Source of the DNA: Georgenia satyanarayanai
Lineage (GTDB): Bacteria; Actinomycetota; Actinomycetes; Actinomycetales; Actinomycetaceae
Assembly: GCF_009193135.1 (NCBI RefSeq)
Contig: NZ_VUKC01000008.1
Location: 82,488 to 146,487, forward strand
Reading direction: 5' to 3'
DNA length: 64,000 nucleotides
The translations under genes and the position numbers were made by a program. The notes under the pieces are model-generated. The model was not told where the DNA came from and searched no databases. It saw nothing but the letters and a program-made list of their open reading frames with translations. Position 1 is the stretch's first letter; the number at the start of each line of letters is the position of its first letter. Shown here piece after piece: positions 58,723 to 64,000 of the stretch.

Positions 58723-59664
58723 GTGAAGATCCTCCTGCCCGACTCGCTGCCGCTGGACCCGCGTCTTCCCGACGGCGTCAGCGCGGTGGTCTACGACGCG
58801 TCACGCCCCGTGCCGCCCGAGCACCGCGACGCGGAGGCGCTGGTCGTGTGGGGCGGTTCCGGCACGCACCTGGCGGAGGTGGCGGGGGAGATGCCGAACC
58901 TGCGCTGGGTGCAGTCCCTGGCCGCGGGCCCGGACTCGGTCCTCGCGGCCGGGTTCCCCGACGACGTCGTCATCACCTCGGGAGCCGGGCTGCACGACCG
59001 GACGGTCACCGAGCACGCGCTCGCGCTGGTCCTCGCGCTGCTGCGGCGCCTGCCGGAGGCGGGGGAGGCGCAGGCCGCGCACCGGTGGGACGACCGGATC
59101 GGTGGCGTCCAGCCGCTGCGCCCGGACGGGGCAGTGACCACGCTCATCGGCTCCCGGGTGCTCGTGTGGGGCTTCGGCAACATCGGGCAGACCCTGGCGC
59201 CGGTGCTCCAGTCGCTCGGCGCGACGGTGTCCGGAGTGGCGCGGAGCGCGGGGGAGCGGTCCGGTTTCGAGGTCGTCGCGGAGGAGGACGTCGAGACGGA
59301 GCTGGCACGGACGGACGTGCTCGTCATGATCCTCCCGTCCACGCCGGCGACGGAGAAGGCGCTCGACGCCGGTCGGCTCGCCGCGCTGCCGGCACACGCC
59401 TACGTCGTCAACGTCGGCCGGGGCTCGACCATCGACGAGGAGGCCCTCATCGGCGCCCTCTCCGACGGGACGATCGCCGGCGCGGCGCTCGACGTCACCG
59501 CCGTCGAGCCGCTGCCGCAGGACTCGCCGCTGTGGGACGCCCCGAACGTCGTCATCACGCCGCACGCGGCGGGCGGCAGGCCGGTGGGCGCCGACGAGCT
59601 CGTCGCCCACAACGTGCGCGCGCTGGTCGAGGGGCGGGAGCTGCGCAACGTCGTCGAGCGGTAG
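58723..59664 (+). CDS. D-2-hydroxyacid dehydrogenase family protein
   Basis: A 313-residue NAD-dependent dehydrogenase. The NAD motif is VLVWGFGNIGQTLAPVLQSLGATVSGVAR (about 140-168), followed by VVNVGRGSTIDEEALIGAL and the catalytic histidine in VVITPHAAGG; RWVQSLAAGPD is the N-terminal substrate region. The AAGPD and VNVGRG blocks are typical of glyoxylate/hydroxypyruvate reductase- or phosphoglycerate-like enzymes. GTG start. Substrate not determined. Confidence 0.92.
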   Translation: MKILLPDSLPLDPRLPDGVSAVVYDASRPVPPEHRDAEALVVWGGSGTHLAEVAGEMPNLRWVQSLAAGPDSVLAAGFPDDVVITSGAGLHDRTVTEHALALVLALLRRLPEAGEAQAAHRWDDRIGGVQPLRPDGAVTTLIGSRVLVWGFGNIGQTLAPVLQSLGATVSGVARSAGERSGFEVVAEEDVETELARTDVLVMILPSTPATEKALDAGRLAALPAHAYVVNVGRGSTIDEEALIGALSDGTIAGAALDVTAVEPLPQDSPLWDAPNVVITPHAAGGRPVGADELVAHNVRALVEGRELRNVVER

Positions 59665-59719
59665 TGCCTCAACCTCGGGCCCGGCCTGCCGATAGACCGG
59701 AAGACGAGGGGAGACGGGT

Positions 59720-60328
59720 ATGGACGGGGTGCTCTCGATCACCCAGCGGATCGCGGGGATCCAGGCACAGCTGACGGCGCTGTCGACACCGCCGCCGGCG
59801 ACCGTGGACACGGCCGGCACGTTCGACCGGCTCTTCACCCAGGCAGCCGGGGAGTTCGCGCCGGTCACCGCCCCCGCCGCCCCGGCGGCCGCCGCACCGG
59901 TCGGTGAGCTCAACGCCAAGGGCGTGCCCACCGACCTCGCCATGTACGACAACGGCAGGATCCCGGCGCAGGCGCTCGCGCCCATCGGGGCCACCGGCCA
60001 CAGCATGTGGGCACCCGCAGCGGCCAACCTCGAGAAGCTGCTGGCGCACGCCGAGGCGGACGGCGTCGACATCGGCATCAACGACTCCTATCGCACCTAC
60101 GACCGGCAGGTCGAGCTCGTCGACCGCCTGGGCCTGTACAACGAGGGCGGGCTCGCCGCCGTCCCGGGCACGAGCAACCACGGCTGGGGCCGGGCGGTGG
60201 ACCTCCGCCTCGACAGCGAGGCCCTCACCTGGATGCGAGCCAACGGGGAGAAGTACGGCTTCGTCGAGGACACCCCGCGGGAAACCTGGCACTGGGCGTA
60301 CTACCCCGACCGGGTGCGGTCCGCGTAG
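59720..60328 (+). CDS. M15-family D-Ala-D-Ala carboxypeptidase, VanY-like
   Basis: A 202-residue zinc peptidase. The C-terminal part (about 70-200) is VanY-like: INDSYRTYDRQVELVDRLGL, the zinc-binding SNHGWGRAVDLRLD (H and D ligands) and the final HWAYYP histidine. The N-terminal ~65 residues (MDGVLSITQRIAGIQAQLTALS, then a Pro/Ala-rich linker) have no signal peptide and look like the short helical leaders of flagellar rod or FliE-like proteins. It cuts D-Ala-D-Ala or related cross-bridge ends in peptidoglycan. How it is exported is unclear. Confidence 0.88.
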   Translation: MDGVLSITQRIAGIQAQLTALSTPPPATVDTAGTFDRLFTQAAGEFAPVTAPAAPAAAAPVGELNAKGVPTDLAMYDNGRIPAQALAPIGATGHSMWAPAAANLEKLLAHAEADGVDIGINDSYRTYDRQVELVDRLGLYNEGGLAAVPGTSNHGWGRAVDLRLDSEALTWMRANGEKYGFVEDTPRETWHWAYYPDRVRSA

Positions 60329-60355
60329 CGCCAGGCCATCGCCTACCGTGGCGGC

Positions 60356-61423
60356 ATGAGCGCCTCATCCGACCTCCAGCCCGTCCTGCCCCCGCACGAG
60401 GTCCAGCTGGGGCTGGACACCTTCGGTGACATGACCGTGGACGAGGAGGGCCGTCCGCGGACCTTCGGCCAGGTGCTGCGCGAGGTGGTGGAGCAGGGCG
60501 TCCTCGCCGACGAGGTGGGCGTGGACGCCATCGGCCTCGGCGAGCACCACCGTGACGACTTCGCCGTCTCCGCGCCTGAGATCGTCCTCGCCGCGATCGC
60601 GTCGCGGACCAGCCGGATCCTCCTCGGCACCGCCGTGACGGTCCTCAGCTCCGACGACCCGGTCCGCGTCTACGAGAAGATGGCGACCCTCGACGGCGTC
60701 TCCGACGGTCGCGCCGAGGTCACCCTGGGGCGTGGTTCCTTCACCGAGTCCTTCCCGCTGTTCGGGCTGAACCTCTCGGACTACGAGCGGCTCTTCGCCG
60801 AGAAGCTCGACCTCTTCGCCGCACTGCGCAGCGAGGGGCCGGTGACCTGGGAGGGCACCGTGCGCGGCCCGCTGCGCGAGGCGCACGTCTACCCCAAGAC
60901 CGACGCCGGGACGCTGCGGACGTGGATCGGGGTCGGCGGGTCGCCCGAGTCGGTGGTCCGTGCGGCGCGGTACGGATTCCCGATGATGCTCGCGATCATC
61001 GGCGGGGAACCGTCGCGCTTCACCCCCTTCGCCGACCTCTACCGCCGGGCGCTGGCCGAGCTCGGCCAGCCCGAGCTGCCGGTCGGCGTGCACGCGCCGG
61101 GCTTCGTCGCCGCGACCGACGAGGAGGCGCGCGAGCTGATGTTCCCGCACTTCAAGGCGAACCGGGACCGCATCGGTGCCGAGCGGGGCTGGGGCCCGAC
61201 CACGCGCATGCAGTTCGACATGGAGGTGGAGAACGGGGCGGTGTTCGCCGGCTCGCCGGAGACGGTGGCCCAGAAGATCGCGACGACGGTGCGGCAGCTC
61301 GGGCTGAGCCGCTTCGACCTCAAGTACAGCAACGGCCCCATGCCGCACCGCCACAGCCTGGAGGCGATCCGGCTGTATGGCACCGAGGTGATCCCGCGGG
61401 TGCGGGAGCTGCTCGCGGGCTGA
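60356..61423 (+). CDS. LLM-class flavin-dependent oxidoreductase
   Basis: A 355-residue luciferase-like monooxygenase: VQLGLDTFGDMTVDEEGRPRTFGQVLREVVEQGVLADEVGVDAIGLGEHHRDDFAVSAPEIVLAAIASRTSRILLGTAVTVLSSDDPVRVYEKMATLDGVSDGRAEVTLGRGSF is the TIM-barrel start with the EHH motif typical of the 'LLM, group 1' (MsnO8-like/atu2307) subset. GDFPMM-like region appears as GFPMMLAII, where the flavin phosphate binds. It likely uses FMN (the EHH pattern) to oxidise an organic substrate. The nearby M15 gene is 27 bp upstream. Confidence 0.92.
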   Translation: MSASSDLQPVLPPHEVQLGLDTFGDMTVDEEGRPRTFGQVLREVVEQGVLADEVGVDAIGLGEHHRDDFAVSAPEIVLAAIASRTSRILLGTAVTVLSSDDPVRVYEKMATLDGVSDGRAEVTLGRGSFTESFPLFGLNLSDYERLFAEKLDLFAALRSEGPVTWEGTVRGPLREAHVYPKTDAGTLRTWIGVGGSPESVVRAARYGFPMMLAIIGGEPSRFTPFADLYRRALAELGQPELPVGVHAPGFVAATDEEARELMFPHFKANRDRIGAERGWGPTTRMQFDMEVENGAVFAGSPETVAQKIATTVRQLGLSRFDLKYSNGPMPHRHSLEAIRLYGTEVIPRVRELLAG

Positions 61424-61472
61424 GGTGTGGCGCCGCCGGGCGCGCTGTGCGTGTCCGCCCGGGCGGCTGCCT

Positions 61473-61502
61473 GGGCCGGCTGACCGTCGCCTGAGCCGGC
61501 CC
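61473..61502 (+). terminator. Inverted repeat after the LLM gene
   Basis: GGGCCGGC at 61473-61480 and GCCGGCCC at 61495-61502 form a perfect 8-bp stem with a 14-nt loop, 50 bp after the LLM stop, between it and the convergent HNH gene. The rest of the gap (to 61617) holds degenerate GGCCTGCGG repeats and no gene. Confidence 0.5.
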
Positions 61503-61617
61503 GTCGTGGGCGCGGCCTGCGGCTGCCTCTCGCACGGGCGGGTCGTCGCGTGGGTCCGGCCTGCGGTCGCCCACCTCGGGTGACCCTCATCTGACCCAGT
61601 CACCGTGCATACCCGGG

Positions 61618-63792
61618 TCAGAACGGGGGCTCCTCGTCCGCGCCCCACGCCGGACCGGGCTCGCTGTCGCCCTGTCCCTGGCCGGCGTCCCTCTCGTCCC
61701 ACGAGGGGAGCGGGCGCTGAGGCAGCGGCGGTGGCGTCCATCCGCCTGTCACGGCGCTCCCAGCGGCGACCTCGGCGAGCACGGCGTCAACGACCTCGGC
61801 CGGAACGGTCCTGCCGGTGCGGCGCGTGTCCTTGCCGATGCGGCGCAGCCCCGCCGCCGTCTCGCGCGGCATCGCGATGACGGTGCCGTCGGTGCGCCGC
61901 AGGTAGCCGTGGCCGGTCATGGTGGTCCAGGCGTAGGTGCCGTCCGAGGCCCGCGCGACGGTGAAGCCGCCCTGGCTCTTGACGGCGTGGGCCCGAGTGC
62001 ACTCGGGCCCGAGGTTCCACACCGAGGTCTCCCCGCCGTCCTGCCACTCGTGGATGTGGTCGAGCTGGCAGTGGCGGGCGGGGGTCGAGCAGCCCGGTTC
62101 GATGCAGGTCTTGTCACGCTCGCGGACGAGGTCGGCCATCGCGGCGGGCGGCTGGTACCGGGTGCGGCCGACGTCGAGCACCCGCCCGGTCACCGGGTCG
62201 CTCACGATGCGCCGCCACTGACCGCCGGCGGCGAGGCCTCGGGCCACCTCGGGGGCGATGGGGCCGTAGCCCTCGAGCTCGGCGACGGGCTCCGGGTCCC
62301 GCTCGAGCGCGTTGCGCGCCGGAGCGTCGAGATCGGGCAGTGCCACGGCGAGCGGGACGTTGAGGCGGACCTCGACGGGCAGCCCGCCGACGGTGCCGAT
62401 GCGCACCGCGGGGAGCCGGCCACTGGGCAGACGCTGCCCGGGGACCGGGGGTGCTGCTCCGTACGGGATCTCATCGCCCTTCCGTCGCCCACCTCGCCGC
62501 CGGCCGGGTGCCGGCTGCGCCTCCTCCGGGCCGGTTCCGGGCACAGGTGACTGGTCGGAGGAAGCCGGCTCGTCGGCGGGCAGACCCGGCCCCTCGGACC
62601 ACGGCGCCGGTTCGCCATCGGGCACAGGTGGCCCCTGCGAACCGCGCGCGGGTTCGGGCACCCGCAGCCCTTGGGCACCTGGCGTGGTGCGGACTGGTGG
62701 CGCCGCTGCCGGCGCATCCACGGGCCCCGCGGAGCCGCCGGGGCGGTCGGCGGCCCCGGCGGCAGCCGGCGACGCGAGCTGCTGCTCGGGCAGCACCCCG
62801 ATGTACCCGCTGCTGAGGGCGCCGTACGCCATGAGCGAGAGGGCGTCGGCGCGCAGCTGGTCGATGGTGCGGCCGTCCCCCGCGTGCTTGGCGGCGCGGG
62901 CCGCGCTGTCGAGCGTGAGATCGACGGCGATGGCGTCGGCGGCGGGCAGGACGGCGGTCAGACTCGCCATGCCGTCCGGCAGCGCCCGCGGGTGGTAGAC
63001 CGTGCGCTTCTGACGGGCGGCCCGGTGGCGGGCATCCGCTTCCTGCGGGTCGACGGAGATGACCGCCTTCTCGAGGTCCTCCCGCAGCTGCCGGAGGGTG
63101 CGGCCGGGCGCCGTCTCGATGACCTCCCACTGGGCGGCGAGGGCGACCTCCGGCGGCAGGCCGTCGAGCGTGGTGAAGATGGCCTGCGCGCGCGGGTAGT
63201 CGATGAGGCCCTGCTCCAGCGCCTCGCCCGTGGCCTCGAGCAGGTTGCCGAACGCCCGGCCGCTGGCCGCCATCCGGGTACCGGCGACCTTGCTGATCTT
63301 CAGTCGCATCGCGAGCTCGTGACCGGCGAGGCACTCACCGCGCGTGCGGCCCCGCAGCGTGCCCGGCCACTCGGGGTTGAGGGCCGGCCGCTCCGCCAGG
63401 ACGGCCGCCACCCTCGCGGCCTGCGCCGCGGCGTACGACTCCATCCGCTTGTGCGCCGCGGCGACCTCCACGAGCGAGTAGTCGTCCACCTCCGCGGGGT
63501 CGATCGCGGCGAGCAGGATGCCCAGTCGAGGACCGGGTGGCAGGGGAGCGAGGTAGTCGCCGAGTGCACCGTCCACGGGAAGCAGCTCGGCGAGGCGGTC
63601 GGCGGGCCAGGAGACCGATCCCGTGGGACCGAAGAGCTCGTCGGACCCGGACGGAACAGGGAGAGGGGTGGTGGGGGGCTCGGGCGCGCGCCTCCAGTCG
63701 CCGGGCAGCATCTCCTCGAGGTGCTCGGCCGGCGCGGGGGCGATCGCCTCGGGCCGCCGTTCCGGCTCGGTCCCGTCTCCCTCGAGGTTCAT
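61618..63792 (-). CDS. DUF222/HNH endonuclease-domain protein (13E12-like)
   Basis: A 724-residue protein. The N-terminal half (about 80-320) is DUF222 (YSLVEVAAAHKRMESYAAAQAARVAAVLAER...YPRAQAIFTTLDGLPPE...). A long Pro/Ala/Glu-rich region (about 350-470) follows. The C-terminal HNH nuclease (about 620-690) shows CIEPGCSTPARHCQLDHIHEWQDGGETSVWNLGPECTRAHAVKSQGGF, with the DH and N residues of the beta-beta-alpha metal site. Such genes are multi-copy in Micrococcales and Mycobacterium (13E12 family); they are thought to be selfish or defence-associated. Activity is unproven. Confidence 0.93.
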   Translation of the reverse strand: MNLEGDGTEPERRPEAIAPAPAEHLEEMLPGDWRRAPEPPTTPLPVPSGSDELFGPTGSVSWPADRLAELLPVDGALGDYLAPLPPGPRLGILLAAIDPAEVDDYSLVEVAAAHKRMESYAAAQAARVAAVLAERPALNPEWPGTLRGRTRGECLAGHELAMRLKISKVAGTRMAASGRAFGNLLEATGEALEQGLIDYPRAQAIFTTLDGLPPEVALAAQWEVIETAPGRTLRQLREDLEKAVISVDPQEADARHRAARQKRTVYHPRALPDGMASLTAVLPAADAIAVDLTLDSAARAAKHAGDGRTIDQLRADALSLMAYGALSSGYIGVLPEQQLASPAAAGAADRPGGSAGPVDAPAAAPPVRTTPGAQGLRVPEPARGSQGPPVPDGEPAPWSEGPGLPADEPASSDQSPVPGTGPEEAQPAPGRRRGGRRKGDEIPYGAAPPVPGQRLPSGRLPAVRIGTVGGLPVEVRLNVPLAVALPDLDAPARNALERDPEPVAELEGYGPIAPEVARGLAAGGQWRRIVSDPVTGRVLDVGRTRYQPPAAMADLVRERDKTCIEPGCSTPARHCQLDHIHEWQDGGETSVWNLGPECTRAHAVKSQGGFTVARASDGTYAWTTMTGHGYLRRTDGTVIAMPRETAAGLRRIGKDTRRTGRTVPAEVVDAVLAEVAAGSAVTGGWTPPPLPQRPLPSWDERDAGQGQGDSEPGPAWGADEEPPF

Positions 63793-63892
63793 CTCGTCAC
63801 CTCCCCGTCACGGCGAGAACCTCACTACTCGAACCCTCTCACCGACCACTGACATTCGACGGCGCCCGTCCCCGGGCGGGGACGGTGGGACC

Positions 63893-64000
63893 GACGGCGG
63901 GTGGGCCGGGGGTGGCCGCCGACGGCGGGTGGGGCGGGGGTGGCCGGCGACGGCCGGTGGGGCGGGGGTGGCCGGCGACGGCGGGTGGGCCGGGGGTGGC
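63893..64000. repeat. 28-bp tandem repeat running off the window end
   Basis: Starting at 63893, units beginning GACGG recur exactly every 28 bp (63893, 63921, 63949, 63977), about 3.9 copies with small G/C substitutions, core GGGTGGGNCGGGGGTGGCCG. The strongly G-rich plus strand could form quadruplex structures. The period is not a multiple of three, so it is unlikely to be coding. It lies upstream of the HNH gene and continues past the window. Confidence 0.95.

Noticed and set aside
63893..64000. Possible CRISPR array
   Set aside because: Units are contiguous with no variable spacers, so this is a simple tandem repeat.

Overview
This is a 64 kb chromosomal stretch from a very high-GC actinobacterium. 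GTG starts are common, codons end almost always in G or C, and 4-bp stop/start overlaps are frequent. Polyphosphate glucokinase, an F420-type flavin-independent oxidoreductase, a SigG-like ECF factor with a C-terminal SnoaL-like domain, a DUF222/HNH protein and an actinobacterial-type RNase P RNA all fit Micrococcales. I suspect a Georgenia/Cellulomonas-like genus, but that is inference. I see no rRNA, tRNA, CRISPR, integrase or transposase, and the gene order looks like ordinary chromosome with several decayed genes.

Layout. 1-5047: housekeeping block with a NIF3-like protein (cut by the window edge), a coiled-coil protein, an RNase HI/phosphatase fusion, rnpB, a lipoprotein and a methyltransferase. 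5388-9092: drug-type ABC exporter (ATPase and two ABC-2 permeases) and an S4 RNA-binding protein. 9159-14742: metabolic genes (ppgK, map, panB), an AraC regulator, VOC and DUF2237 proteins. 14846-18517: three-gene catabolic-looking operon (cyclase, ThDP enzyme, M20 amidohydrolase). 18493-25224: VOC proteins, SigG-like sigma factor, YnfA, SMP-30 protein, MFS exporter, small hydrolase, F420-type enzyme. 25354-30316: membrane protein, Stealth glycosyl-phosphotransferase, orphan cytochrome b, VOC, SDR.

36709-30297 (minus strand) is the most interesting region. A 24-codon leader peptide of the actinobacterial 'LTSRRHxDLxRV...CR' type lies before a perfect palindrome. These precede a tightly overlapping seven-gene operon: quinone oxidoreductase, hotdog thioesterase, acyl-CoA ligase, two NitT/TauT-type permeases, ATPase and binding lipoprotein. 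It reads as an uptake-plus-CoA-activation system for an organic, possibly sulfur-containing, acid under attenuation control.

36845-49657: CBS-domain protein, thioesterase, SNF2-type helicase, a second ABC exporter, CorA, then a run of small membrane proteins, an alpha/beta hydrolase and a DUF4389-like protein. The intergenic parts of this run carry several GGGAC-N4-GNCCC boxes reminiscent of DosR/DevR sites; one gene here is frameshifted. 49667-55493: bacteriophytochrome with a PP2C output domain, copper-storage-type four-helix protein, hypothetical protein, DHA2 exporter, PPOX protein. 55557-63792: decayed hydrolase, MFS exporter, dienelactone hydrolase, hypothetical, 2-hydroxyacid dehydrogenase, M15 peptidase, luciferase-like oxidoreductase and a DUF222/HNH protein. 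The window ends in a 28-bp tandem repeat.
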